Translations under genes and position numbers: made by a program
Assembly: GCA_937974625.1 (NCBI GenBank)
Contig: CALJVJ010000089.1
Coordinates: 1-46,152, forward strand
Reading direction: 5' to 3'
Length of the DNA stretch: 46,152 bases
DNA from: an uncultured Saprospiraceae bacterium
GTDB lineage: Bacteria > Bacteroidota > Bacteroidia > Chitinophagales > Saprospiraceae
Shown: positions 25,357 through 34,621 of the stretch, in pieces
How the letters are laid out: each line of letters opens with the position of its first letter
Numbering within the stretch: the first letter of the stretch is position 1
The notes under the pieces: model-generated
What the model saw: only the letters and a program-made list of their open reading frames with translations
Database searches by the model: none
Told to the model about the DNA's origin: nothing

Positions 25357-27951
25357 TCACTTATTTCGCCCACCTTCAATTATTTCCAAGTATTCTTCTT
25401 TTCCTTCCGTATCTTTAAAATTTGGAATTTTCTGTTCTATTCTTTTCAGTTCCTTAGTGACCTCTTTTTTGCCGAATTCATCAGCCAACGCTTTTTGAAT
25501 CGCTTCTTTTTTATACTCACTAAAAGTAAATTCTTTCTTGACTTTTCGTTTATTGGTTGCTACGGCATAGTCTTCGATATTACCAGAGACATTAAAATAA
25601 AGATTGAACAACCCATTTTTTTTAGCAGGTTGTGGTCTAACCCCTGAATTACTTTTTAATTTAGCCATTAAAACTTGACCAGCGTTGACTTTGAGATTAT
25701 AATCAATATCGTTATTAAAGGTATGTTCTCCGCTTAATAGCAGGTTCATGGCATTGGTTTGAATGAACATTACGGGAATATAAATACGTTCATTTTTTAT
25801 CTCTAACCAGTTTTGCATATCGACAAACTTTACATTTTCTAAATCTCTTGGATTAACATAAGCGGAGAAATCTTCTAATAGTTCAAAATCGTTTAACTCT
25901 CCATCTTTTATTCCTATACCAGCAATGACTCTTAGTTCATCGTATAAAAAATTGCCATCTGAATCCCAGGTTGTACTTACAACCATATTGGCATTCAGTG
26001 TTCCTTCGATGTGTTTGGATTGTAAAACTTCTTGTCCAAAATTTTTGCCTTGTCGAAAAAATTCTTTAGCATCAATATCATTACAAGCAATTTTAGCTTT
26101 AAACTTAGGCAGTTTTTCAAAGTAGCCTGTCCCGTCAATGTCAAAGGAACCACCCATTGCTCCCGCTTCTCCAACCAAATTCATTTGTTTATTCTTAAAT
26201 TCTAAACTTCCAATAAAACTTTCTCCTTCAATCAAATCATAGTTGAATTCGGCAACTTCTGCTTCAAATGTACCATCCAGAAAATTAGTGATAACCTCTT
26301 TTCTATGAATATTTTCTTTTTTTACGGAATCAGGTATGCCTATACCTTTCGCTGCGAATCTACCTTCCGATACTTTTATTTCAGTGATACCGATTAAGCG
26401 GTCTAAGTCTAATTCATCAGATTTTAAAGTCGCATTAAATTTTAATTTTGCGTCCTTGCTATTAATTGAATCCGCTAATAAAACCGGCAAGAAATTACTT
26501 GCAGACCCTCTAAAAATAATCTCACTACCAGCGCCCTCTAGTTTTAAATCGTCAATTTTTAAATCATTATCTCGTAACTCTAAAGTCCCTCTATCGAAAG
26601 TCAATTTTTCTCCATTAATCGTCAAACCTGCGTCATCAAACTCAAGTGTTCCACTCGATTGTACTCTATGAATTCTAGAAGGATTGACCATATCTGAATA
26701 TCTTCCTTCGACTTCCAATCCAGTAATTTCTACTTCCCCTCTACCATCTGTAATCATAGGGGAATCAAAAAGTGTATAAATAGATTTAAGTGGAAGTGTG
26801 CCGTCCATTTGCAGATTAATCATTGGATTCTCTAGATTCACTAATTTTAATTTTGCTTCAATCAATTCTCTATTAAAATAGCCTTTAAAATCTTTAATCT
26901 CAAAAGTAGCATCTCGACCAGCATGTGTTTTTCCACTTTTAAAATTGGCGGCAAAGGAAACATCATTCACCGTACTTTCTAGGACGGTATGACTTATTTT
27001 ACCATCTACTAAGCCAAAATCTAAATCAATACTAGGCGTTTTCTGTTCATTCAATTCTCCTTTTACAATTGCTTTTAAATTAAAATTTCCTTTACTGGCA
27101 AAACCTTCTAAATATTGATACTCTTCAGGCAATAGTTGAATAACGGACTCAATGCTACCTTTTTGAGAAGTAACTTCTAAATCAAATTCAGTAGATTTTG
27201 GATGTGGTTCGAGCGTACCAAAAATGTTGAATATATTTTTAGCTACGGTTAATTCTACTTCCTGAAATTCATAAAAACGTTTGTCTAAATCGACATACAT
27301 TTTAGCGTTATAGCCCAAGTCTTTTCCTACAAAATAGCGACGAGCATCTAACTCTACAAAATTAGAATAGATATCAGCCGTACTAGTTAAAGAGAATTGG
27401 TCATTATTAAATTTACCAGAGAAAGTTGCGTCCTCTACCTGTAATTTCATTTCTTGCTTGGCTCTTTCATCTACATAAATCAATTCAACATCTTTTAGCA
27501 TCGCTTGGTCTAAGGAAAGCGCAAAACTCATATCTGCAGATGCCACATTATTTTTAGTAGGTTTGGCAATGAAATAATTTCCTTTTCCTTTTTTGTCAAT
27601 CCCTATGAATAGCGCACCATCCTCTATTTGAACAGATTTAATTTTTAAATTAGAAGTTAATAAGCCTAAGAGGCCGATTTTAAAAGACATTCGTTTAGCT
27701 TCTAATAAGATACCTTTCTTATTATCAGGTAATACCACATTTTGCAGGTCTGCATCGACATTCGGAAAGCCTTTTATAAGAGACAACCTAAAACTCTCTA
27801 CTTTTAAGTCATCAACTAACTCTTTATTTATTTGGGAGACTAACTGCTGTCCTATTTCATCTTCAAAAACTAAGGCCACAACGATAGATGCAAGGAAGAG
27901 AAAAAAGAGGGCGATACCTAACCAAATAGCTATTCTTTTAAGGATTTTCAT
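25357..27951 (-). CDS. AsmA-like family protein
   Basis: An 864-residue protein with one N-terminal membrane helix (about residues 8-30) and a long exported repeat-like body, the layout of AsmA/TamB-type proteins, which are thought to form hydrophobic grooves that carry phospholipids between membranes. The start ILKRIAIWLGIALFF followed by FEDEIGQQLVSQINKEL and LSLIKGFPNVDADLQNVVL matches Bacteroidota AsmA-like proteins, and the C-terminal third has the AsmA-2 type ending (LKVNAGQVLMAKLKSNSG, then LFNLYFNVSGNIEDY) and a charged tail. The gene stands alone, starts at ATG 27951, and is divergent from the tRNA. Confidence 0.85.
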   Translation of the reverse strand: MKILKRIAIWLGIALFFLFLASIVVALVFEDEIGQQLVSQINKELVDDLKVESFRLSLIKGFPNVDADLQNVVLPDNKKGILLEAKRMSFKIGLLGLLTSNLKIKSVQIEDGALFIGIDKKGKGNYFIAKPTKNNVASADMSFALSLDQAMLKDVELIYVDERAKQEMKLQVEDATFSGKFNNDQFSLTSTADIYSNFVELDARRYFVGKDLGYNAKMYVDLDKRFYEFQEVELTVAKNIFNIFGTLEPHPKSTEFDLEVTSQKGSIESVIQLLPEEYQYLEGFASKGNFNLKAIVKGELNEQKTPSIDLDFGLVDGKISHTVLESTVNDVSFAANFKSGKTHAGRDATFEIKDFKGYFNRELIEAKLKLVNLENPMINLQMDGTLPLKSIYTLFDSPMITDGRGEVEITGLEVEGRYSDMVNPSRIHRVQSSGTLEFDDAGLTINGEKLTFDRGTLELRDNDLKIDDLKLEGAGSEIIFRGSASNFLPVLLADSINSKDAKLKFNATLKSDELDLDRLIGITEIKVSEGRFAAKGIGIPDSVKKENIHRKEVITNFLDGTFEAEVAEFNYDLIEGESFIGSLEFKNKQMNLVGEAGAMGGSFDIDGTGYFEKLPKFKAKIACNDIDAKEFFRQGKNFGQEVLQSKHIEGTLNANMVVSTTWDSDGNFLYDELRVIAGIGIKDGELNDFELLEDFSAYVNPRDLENVKFVDMQNWLEIKNERIYIPVMFIQTNAMNLLLSGEHTFNNDIDYNLKVNAGQVLMAKLKSNSGVRPQPAKKNGLFNLYFNVSGNIEDYAVATNKRKVKKEFTFSEYKKEAIQKALADEFGKKEVTKELKRIEQKIPNFKDTEGKEEYLEIIEGGRNK

Positions 27952-28122
27952 ATACTTGGGTGAATTATCTTTTTGCAGAAAATTATTCTTTTATAAAAAG
28001 TAATTGATTCTGATTTTATTTGATGAGGAGCAAACGATTAATATGTAAAATTAACGAAATTCGTATATTGGTTTGGTGTGCAGAAGCTATTTTATTTTTT
28101 ATTAATTTTTCATTAATTAAAC

Positions 28123-28153
28123 TTGCTTTATATTTCAAAGACCTATATATTTG
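28123..28153 (+). promoter_or_regulatory. Promoter of the tRNA-Val gene
   Basis: TTG (28123-28125), a 20-nt spacer and TATATTTG (28146-28153) form one of the best matches in the window to the Bacteroidota promoter. The leader before the tRNA would be about 33 nt. Confidence 0.7.
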
Positions 28154-28190
28154 CACTCGCTTTAAAAGAAAAGCAAAATAATTAAAGTTT

Positions 28191-28268
28191 GGGTGATTAG
28201 CTCAGTTGGTTCAGAGCACCTGGTTTACACCCAGGGGGTCGGGAGTTCGAGTCTCTCATCGCCCACCA
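28191..28268 (+). tRNA. tRNA-Val (anticodon UAC)
   Basis: A full cloverleaf can be drawn. The acceptor stem is 28191-28197 with 28258-28264, the D stem GCTC/GAGC (28200-28203 with 28214-28217), the anticodon stem CCTGG/CCAGG (28219-28223 with 28231-28235) with loop TTTACAC and anticodon TAC at 28226-28228, and the T stem GGGAG/CTCTC around TTCGAGT. The discriminator is A28265 and CCA (28266-28268) is encoded. A promoter and a terminator flank it, so it is a single-gene unit. Confidence 0.96.
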
Positions 28269-28273
28269 AATTT

Positions 28274-28307
28274 AAAGCTTCCATGATAATTCATGGGAGC
28301 TTTTTTT
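28274..28307 (+). terminator. Intrinsic terminator of the tRNA-Val gene
   Basis: Arms 28274-28286 and 28291-28303 pair over 13 bp with one wobble, and a run of seven T begins at 28301. Confidence 0.88.
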
Positions 28308-28340
28308 GTTTGTCCTTTCCATTTTTAAAAATCCTTCCTG

Positions 28341-28715
28341 ATGCGAAAAGTTATCCTCGTCACCTGTGTAGCACCCAAAAGAAATTATACCTGTGCCGCT
28401 AAAGATTTATATCAAGGCCAGTTGTTTGAAAAACTAATGCAATTCGCAGAAGCTCAAAACCCTGCAGCTATCTTCATCCTTTCGGGAAAACATCATCTCC
28501 TTACTTTAGAAGCAGAAATTGCGCCTTATGATGTAAACTTAAATCAGGTCTCGGAGGAAGCACTAAAGGACTGGTCAACTAAAGTGCTTAATCAATTAGT
28601 TGAGGCTGGTTTTGACTTGGAAAGAGATTATTTCTATTTATTGACAAATGAGGTGTATCGTAGGCACTTAGTCTCTCAAATGAATCACTTTGAAGCTCCT
28701 TTTTATATCGAATAG
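28341..28715 (+). CDS. DUF6884 domain-containing protein
   Basis: A 124-residue cytoplasmic protein. The order VILVTCVAPKR (residues 4-14), then AAKDLYQGQLFEKLMQFAE, then FILSGKHHLLTLEAEIAPYD, then DWSTKVLNQL matches the DUF6884 pattern (vxSCxxxK, pAxDLYxSxLF, ILSAkxGLl...PYd). The function is unknown; relatives are frequent in phages and mobile regions. Here the gene starts 33 nt after the tRNA-Val terminator, with no obvious promoter of its own, and could depend on read-through. It converges with the TonB-dependent receptor gene. Confidence 0.75.
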   Translation: MRKVILVTCVAPKRNYTCAAKDLYQGQLFEKLMQFAEAQNPAAIFILSGKHHLLTLEAEIAPYDVNLNQVSEEALKDWSTKVLNQLVEAGFDLERDYFYLLTNEVYRRHLVSQMNHFEAPFYIE

Positions 28716-28721
28716 GTACAT

Positions 28722-28757
28722 AAAAAATCCCGAACCTTCTATAAAGAAAGTTCGGGA
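28722..28757 (-). terminator. Intrinsic terminator of the Oar-like receptor gene
   Basis: TCCCGAAC (28728-28735) pairs with GTTCGGGA (28750-28757), extended inward by TTCT/AGAA. On the minus strand six T follow (28722-28727). Confidence 0.85.
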
Positions 28758-28788
28758 AAAAATTTTAAAGTTGGTTTAGCTCTAAAAA

Positions 28789-31700
28789 TTAGAAACTATA
28801 TCTTAAACCTAATTGGGCATTCCATCTAGCACTATAAGTACCAGACTGTACAATATTATACGTATTGCCATTAGGTACGGTGAAGTTATATTCTAATACC
28901 CCATCATCATTTCTATTTGATTGAAGTAAGGAGAAGGTATTGCCTCCTACAAAATATCTTCTACCCCAATTTTTATTTATTAAATTCGTGAAGTTGAAAA
29001 CATCAAAGGTTAATTGAAAGTTTTGTCTCTTTTTACCATCTTTTCCACCAAAATAAAAATCTTGGATAATCTTTAAATCCATTACCCCTTCAAATGGAGT
29101 TCTCACTTCATTTGCTTCAGCGTAATCTCCTCTTCGGCTATTTAAATAATCATTATTTTCAATAAAACTATTTAAGTCAGACCATTGCTGTGCAGCAGTT
29201 GCACCTCCATCAATATCCACTAAATTGATATCACCTTGACTTGCAGGAACAAAGATTAAATCGTTATTACCAGCAGAAGTAGATAAATCAGAAGTTGCCT
29301 CATTATTATAAACAAAAGAGTATGGAGAACCAGATTTACCTGTATAGAAAATAGATAAAGTGGTGTTCATAAAGTCAGAATAATCAAACTTATGAGAAAC
29401 AAAGGCAGTAATTCTAGAACCAGCATCAAAAGTAGAACGGGTTACTTGAGCATTATTATTCCCTTGTACACTCAAGATATTTTGCCAGTTAGTATTATTA
29501 ATAAACCCTCTACCATCCACAAGAGCATCAGCTCTAGTATAAGAATAAGCTAAGCTAAAAGAAGAGTTTCTAGCAAATTGCTTAGATGCCTGAGCAGTAA
29601 AGTTGAAAGTATACCCTTTACTTGTGTTATCCACTAAGGTAATGTTTGCATAAGTACCGTCAATTTTATCATTAAAATCAATAACTGGTCGATTATCTGC
29701 GCCAGTTAAATTTTGAGTACTTGGCTTGATATTCACTTGCTTCACATCCATATTATTTAAAGTCTTCGTGAAGGTAATTTCTGCCGTACCATCAATTCCT
29801 CCAGGTAATTTTTTATCCATCGCTAAACTAGCACGCATAATTTGAGGATACTTGAAATTTTCTGTGAATAAATCCACATCTCCTGCTGGACTTACGTCAC
29901 TAGTCAAATTAGCTAGCCATTCTTGCTCCGTCCCAAGAATTTCTTGCTGACCAACCCCAACCCGTACATTAAAGGCACTGTTCAATCCATTTCTAATAAA
30001 CATACCACCTGGCCATACCCAAGGAACTCTACTCGTAAATACCCCAACACCACCTCTCAATTGGGTTGATTTGTCTCCATTGACATCGTAGTTAAAACCA
30101 ATTCTTGGACTAACGTAAATAGAAGTACTAGGTGCTCTACTTGCTCTTGCTCCTTTTAAGTCATAAAATTGCTCAATAAGTGGTACTGTTGTATTATTGA
30201 ACGCTACATTATCTAGTGGTGGGTCATCCGTAAAAATAGGCACATCAAATCTTAACCCTACAGTTACTTTGAAATCTTTGTTTATTTGAATTTCATCCTG
30301 TCCGTAGAATGCCAATTGCATTGCATTGAACGATGGTCCTAAGTTCGTTGCAGCATCTCCAATTCTAATATTATCACTACCGAATGCTTGTTCGTGACCA
30401 AATAATAATAAATCAGGATTTTCTCCGTCCAAAAACCTGTTTACTCCATTAAAGAAGTATTCGTATCGTGGTGTAGAGAAAATTGTAAATAAGTTTTCAA
30501 TTTTAAAGAACTCATTATGCGTGCCAAAAGTGAACGAGTGCTTCCCTTTGTATAGGTTGAAGTTATTCGTAATTGTAAATACATCTTGATTTACAATATT
30601 AGAATGAGAAAAGTTATCTGTACCTACGACCACTGTTCCGTTTCCGTCAGGCATGATAATCTGTGGGAACGGGTCTCCTAAAAGCGCTCTATCGTCTGTT
30701 ACTTTTGTATAACCAACAATTAAATTATTAGCGGTATTCGGACTTAAGATACTCTTCAATTCAATAGCCGTAGAGTTCGTAGTTGAAGGAAAAACATATC
30801 CTACATTTCCAAAGACTACTCTATTCGCACTTGGAGAAGGATGAATTTCTGTAGTTCCTTTTACATAACTGTGTCTAGCAGATAATTTGTGCTTTTCGTT
30901 GATATTATAATCTAACTTAACCAAGACTTTTTCACCATTAATTGTTTGTGGGTTATTCTCAAAACCTCCTGGGTCATAACCATAATCATTGATTAATTTC
31001 TGGCGAATGGCATTTAATTGATTGGCATCTGAATCTCCATTATATTCGCTTTGAATAAAAGGTCTAGGAATTTCGTCTCTTTGAATTTCGACATTCGCAA
31101 AGAAGAATAATTTATTCTTAACCAAGGCACCACCTAAACGACCACCAAAAGTTCGAGCCGTAAAAGGGGCTAATTTTGTTCTTTCAGCACCATCAATATC
31201 AGTTGGCGTTTTACCAGAAAGATTTTCATTTCTTGTAAAATAGTAAGCAGAACCTTCCAATTCATTGGTACCACTTCTAGTAACCGCATTGATACCACCA
31301 CCAGCGAAACCACCAAGGGTTACATCATAAGGTGCTAATACTACCTGAATTTGCTCTAAGGCATCAGGGGAAATAGGGGAGATACCTGCTTGTCCACCAT
31401 TTGTTCCAGAGTTCGCTAAACCGAAAACATCATTATTTACAGCACCATCAATAAAGATAGCGTTGAAACGGTTGTTTACCCCCGAAAAAGAAATACCGCC
31501 ACCATTTGTTGCACCATTATTGGCAACATCAGCTTGTGGTGTCAAACGTAAATAATCATTCAACCCTCTGTCCGCAGAAGGTAAGGCTGCAATGGCTTCT
31601 TCAGAAACTCTCGTTTCAGAACCAGTTCTATTACCATCAAAAAGACCACCTGCAGTTACAACCACTTCTTGTAATTGAAGTGCAGCTTCATTCATCTTGA

Positions 31701-32025
31701 TGTTAAAAGATTCTGTTTGTCCAAGATTCAAATAAATGTCTTTTACAACATATTCTTCATAACCCGTGTAAGAAACGGTAATCGTGTATGGCCCTCCAAC
31801 ATTGACATTATTCAAAGTGAATAATCCTTCGATATTGGTTGCCGTTCCGTACTGGAATCCAGTAGGTTCGTGAACAGCGATTACATTAGCTCCGATTAAG
31901 GTTTCCGTGCCATCTGTAATTTGTCCAGTAATTCTGGAAGAAGTTGAACCTTGCCCCCAGGCAAACTGCACTACTAATAGTAATAATGCAGTCATTATGC
32001 TCAATTTGTAGCATCTGTTTATCAT
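28789..32025 (-). CDS. TonB-dependent receptor, Oar-like
   Basis: A 1078-residue outer-membrane receptor. A signal peptide (1-24, ending AWG|Q) is followed by a carboxypeptidase-regulatory-like beta sandwich (about 30-115, RITGQITDGTETLIGANVIA and TVSYTGYEEY), a plug domain starting around LQEVVVTAG, and a long C-terminal barrel ending GLRYSF. The Oar type is suggested by the plug text NRTGSETRVSEEAIAALPSA and LNDYLRLTPQADV with the ISFSGVNNRFNAIFIDG segment. The substrate is unknown; Oar-like receptors handle peptides or proteins in some species. ATG at 32025 is preferred over an in-frame TTG at 32058. It has its own terminator, so it is probably not part of the xylan operon. Confidence 0.9.
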   Translation of the reverse strand: MINRCYKLSIMTALLLLVVQFAWGQGSTSSRITGQITDGTETLIGANVIAVHEPTGFQYGTATNIEGLFTLNNVNVGGPYTITVSYTGYEEYVVKDIYLNLGQTESFNIKMNEAALQLQEVVVTAGGLFDGNRTGSETRVSEEAIAALPSADRGLNDYLRLTPQADVANNGATNGGGISFSGVNNRFNAIFIDGAVNNDVFGLANSGTNGGQAGISPISPDALEQIQVVLAPYDVTLGGFAGGGINAVTRSGTNELEGSAYYFTRNENLSGKTPTDIDGAERTKLAPFTARTFGGRLGGALVKNKLFFFANVEIQRDEIPRPFIQSEYNGDSDANQLNAIRQKLINDYGYDPGGFENNPQTINGEKVLVKLDYNINEKHKLSARHSYVKGTTEIHPSPSANRVVFGNVGYVFPSTTNSTAIELKSILSPNTANNLIVGYTKVTDDRALLGDPFPQIIMPDGNGTVVVGTDNFSHSNIVNQDVFTITNNFNLYKGKHSFTFGTHNEFFKIENLFTIFSTPRYEYFFNGVNRFLDGENPDLLLFGHEQAFGSDNIRIGDAATNLGPSFNAMQLAFYGQDEIQINKDFKVTVGLRFDVPIFTDDPPLDNVAFNNTTVPLIEQFYDLKGARASRAPSTSIYVSPRIGFNYDVNGDKSTQLRGGVGVFTSRVPWVWPGGMFIRNGLNSAFNVRVGVGQQEILGTEQEWLANLTSDVSPAGDVDLFTENFKYPQIMRASLAMDKKLPGGIDGTAEITFTKTLNNMDVKQVNIKPSTQNLTGADNRPVIDFNDKIDGTYANITLVDNTSKGYTFNFTAQASKQFARNSSFSLAYSYTRADALVDGRGFINNTNWQNILSVQGNNNAQVTRSTFDAGSRITAFVSHKFDYSDFMNTTLSIFYTGKSGSPYSFVYNNEATSDLSTSAGNNDLIFVPASQGDINLVDIDGGATAAQQWSDLNSFIENNDYLNSRRGDYAEANEVRTPFEGVMDLKIIQDFYFGGKDGKKRQNFQLTFDVFNFTNLINKNWGRRYFVGGNTFSLLQSNRNDDGVLEYNFTVPNGNTYNIVQSGTYSARWNAQLGLRYSF

Positions 32026-32191
32026 AAACGTTGACTTATGGTTTGAAAAAAAGCGCAAGATACCACTTCCTCAGAGTTTTACTACATTTTTTAATATAAA
32101 ATAACCGAATACTGTCCGGATTAAGCGTTTGTGTGTAAAATAGTTTGACTTATGGGTAAAATAGTTGGAAAGAAGGAGGCTTATCTAAATA

Positions 32192-32227
32192 AAAGAGGGT
32201 AGTACTATTCGCAGTACTACCCTCTTT
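32192..32227 (-). terminator. Intrinsic terminator of the xylan utilisation operon
   Basis: Arms 32192-32206 and 32213-32227 form a perfect 15-bp stem with a 6-nt loop; T-rich sequence follows on the minus strand. It lies 24 nt beyond the xylanase stop codon. Confidence 0.82.
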
Positions 32228-32250
32228 AAGTTACTTTATGAAGTCCAGTT

Positions 32251-34389
32251 TTATTGCACCGTAATTTTTTTGGAGGTTGTTCGAATACCATCCGAAACTT
32301 TTACAATATAAACCCCTTCTAAATCTGAAACAGTCAGTATCGTTTTTAATGCTGCTGTTTTTTGTTCGATTACTTTTCTTCCAGTGACATCAAATACTTG
32401 AATTGTTGCAGGAATTGTGGTGTGTTTCTCAATGGTTAATTGATGATTCGCAGGATTAGGATATACTTTCGCTAGTGTATTATCAACTAGTAAATCATTT
32501 ATTCCTGTTGAGATATTATTACCCATGATTTCTAAAGCAGTATCTTCTGTTACTTCGATGGTGTCTCTAACCATTTCTCCATTCGCTTCATAAGCAATTT
32601 CATAGGTTCCTTTGAATACACGGATATCAGATGTTCCACCAACTGTGGTTGAGATAGTCTCGTTGGTCCACCATTGATTAAAGACCAATTCGTTAAAAAC
32701 ATCCAAAGAAGGATTGGCCGTCCAGTTGTTTTGGAAAAAATTAGATTTTGTTCCACCTTGAATCCATGTAGCGCCATCCCAAAAACTCCAAAATAAAAAC
32801 CCATCCATACTTTCATGTCCATAAATAGCGGTCAAGAAGTCTCCTAAATATTTGGCTGCCGTTTCTGCATCTACAAATGTCGGCATATCGTATTCTGTGA
32901 TTTTGGCTTTTAAACCAAATTCATTATAAAAGTCATCTAACGTTTCTAGCACAGAAGGAATGCCATTTGGAAAACCTCCAATATGGCCCTGGAAACCTAA
33001 GCCTTCTAATTCGACACCCGCATCTAATAATTCCCTAGTAAATTTTTTAAGGTTATCATAGTTCCCGTTTCCAGGTTTTGAATTGGTAGAAATGGTCACA
33101 TAATCATTTAGCCAAAGTCCTGTATTTGGGTCTAGGGCTCTTGTTCTTTTGAATATTTCTGCCAAATATTCTCTGCCAGTTTCATATCCTTCTGCTCCTT
33201 TAAAATAATTTTCTAAACTTCTATTCGTTGTAATTTCATTTAAGACATCCCATTCTTCAATCTCTCCTTTGATGCCAGGATAATTTAAAATGGATTCCAA
33301 ATGACCATCTACTCGATTTTTGATGTAGTCGATATTATTTTGATTAGCAGCTATGTCATTGGGCATATTATTATTACCTGGCCAAACTAAAGTATGTCCT
33401 CTGATTTTAATATTTCTAGCTCTTAGCCATTGCACCGCTTTAGCAACACCATCATTATCAGTGAACCAATTATCTTCCCATGCAGGCCATTTTAAATCGT
33501 TTTCAAAAACGACCCAATTAAAGCCGTGTCCTTTTCCGTCAAGATTAGTGATTTTACTTTCGTAAATATTATTTTGTCCATTATTACCAGCAATTTTATT
33601 AGCATTGACCGCTGCTCCAAAAGCGAAGTCATGTTGCAACATTTTCACTTCTATATTGGCGCCTTCGATAGCTTCGCCAGCTGTATTGGTAACTTGAAGA
33701 GACAAATTGGCTTTTCGGAATTTTTCGATGTTTTCAGCAGCTATAGCACGCCAAGGAGCATCTGCTTCAAAGCCATCATATTTATCACTATTGGTTTGGT
33801 TAGGGAGGTCATCTAAGGTGACTTCATTAGCAAAATTCATTGCAGTATAACCACCAATTTCGATAACTTGTGCTTGATTGGCTAAATGAAAGCCAAAAGT
33901 CATCGAATTAGGATTATAAGTTTTAGTAGATTTAAAGGGCACAAAATAATGGGTCCATTCTTCGGAAATATCTACAGAGAGAAACATTTCTTTATCAAAG
34001 GTAGTCGAATTCTCTGCGAAAATATTAACCTTGCCACTACCTCCAACAGCACGAATAGAGAAGACAATTAATACTTTATCATTTGCATTAATCATTTGCT
34101 GATTTCTTATACTCCAACCAGCATCCCATGCGTTATTTCCCGCATTGGCAATATTTGCTTTGACTAATTTTGAAAAATCGGTGTCTGTAGATTCTTCTAT
34201 GGAGTAATTGCCACCATAATTTCCTGCAACCTCCATATTAGCGGCCTCATTATCAAAAAACACCCATTTCCCAACGGGTATTTGGTAGGTTGTTAAAAAG
34301 GTAGCTTCTAATTGACTGTGATAAGCATCTTGAGCAGTAAGTGTAAAAACTAAAAATAAACAGGAGATTAAGTAGGGTATTTTTTTCAT
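32251..34389 (-). CDS. GH10 endo-1,4-beta-xylanase with N-terminal CBM and T9SS sorting domain
   Basis: A 712-residue secreted enzyme. A signal peptide (1-19) is followed by a carbohydrate-binding-module-like jelly roll (about 22-190), a short beta domain (FRKANLSLQVTNTAGEAIEG), and the GH10 barrel (about 260-600). The catalytic acid/base is Glu385 in EWDVLNEIT and the nucleophile Glu499 in KITEYDMP, both in the expected contexts; IRGHTLVWPG and GFLFWSFWDG are other family marks. The last 75 residues (VYPNPANHQLTIE... GVYIVKVSDG) are a type A T9SS sorting domain, so it should reach the cell surface or medium. It would cut xylan backbones. It is the last gene of the locus. Confidence 0.93.
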   Translation of the reverse strand: MKKIPYLISCLFLVFTLTAQDAYHSQLEATFLTTYQIPVGKWVFFDNEAANMEVAGNYGGNYSIEESTDTDFSKLVKANIANAGNNAWDAGWSIRNQQMINANDKVLIVFSIRAVGGSGKVNIFAENSTTFDKEMFLSVDISEEWTHYFVPFKSTKTYNPNSMTFGFHLANQAQVIEIGGYTAMNFANEVTLDDLPNQTNSDKYDGFEADAPWRAIAAENIEKFRKANLSLQVTNTAGEAIEGANIEVKMLQHDFAFGAAVNANKIAGNNGQNNIYESKITNLDGKGHGFNWVVFENDLKWPAWEDNWFTDNDGVAKAVQWLRARNIKIRGHTLVWPGNNNMPNDIAANQNNIDYIKNRVDGHLESILNYPGIKGEIEEWDVLNEITTNRSLENYFKGAEGYETGREYLAEIFKRTRALDPNTGLWLNDYVTISTNSKPGNGNYDNLKKFTRELLDAGVELEGLGFQGHIGGFPNGIPSVLETLDDFYNEFGLKAKITEYDMPTFVDAETAAKYLGDFLTAIYGHESMDGFLFWSFWDGATWIQGGTKSNFFQNNWTANPSLDVFNELVFNQWWTNETISTTVGGTSDIRVFKGTYEIAYEANGEMVRDTIEVTEDTALEIMGNNISTGINDLLVDNTLAKVYPNPANHQLTIEKHTTIPATIQVFDVTGRKVIEQKTAALKTILTVSDLEGVYIVKVSDGIRTTSKKITVQ

Positions 34390-34461
34390 AATAAAGTCAG
34401 ATTCAACGTAGAAATATTATAGTATTGACAAAAAATAACTCAGTCTTTTGGATTTGAAATT

Positions 34462-34504
34462 GAGTCTTTTTTTCATAGGTTTCCAACCCATGAAAAAAGA
34501 ACTC
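34462..34504 (-). other. Hairpin in the leader region of the xylanase gene
   Basis: Arms 34462-34481 and 34485-34504 pair over 20 positions with two mismatches and a TCC loop. GAGT in its left arm can alternatively pair with ACTC at about 34439-34443, giving a competing structure. It lies between the terminator of the five-repeat gene and the xylanase start. Confidence 0.45.
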
Positions 34505-34544
34505 ATTTTAAAATCGACTGACTTATTTTTTTGTCGTTTCTTAG

Positions 34545-34580
34545 AAAAATAAGAGACGGTATCCGAAGATACAGTCCCTT
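34545..34580 (-). terminator. Terminator after the five-repeat gene
   Basis: On the minus strand GTATC and GATAC close a TTCG tetraloop (34559-34572), extended by a GAC/GTC outer stem with a mismatch; T-rich sequence (34545-34550) follows. It may only partly stop transcription before the xylanase gene. Confidence 0.6.
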
Positions 34581-34621
34581 AAATGAATTTGGTTATACTA
34601 ATCTATCATTTAAATGACAGT

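Noticed and set aside
28193-28402. A 69-codon plus-strand reading frame across the tRNA.
   Set aside because: It lies on the tRNA-Val gene and its terminator and has no protein-like features.
28789-32025. The Oar-like receptor as part of the xylan locus.
   Set aside because: A perfect 15-bp terminator lies between it and the xylanase, it has no SusD partner, and its family is not a glycan transporter type.
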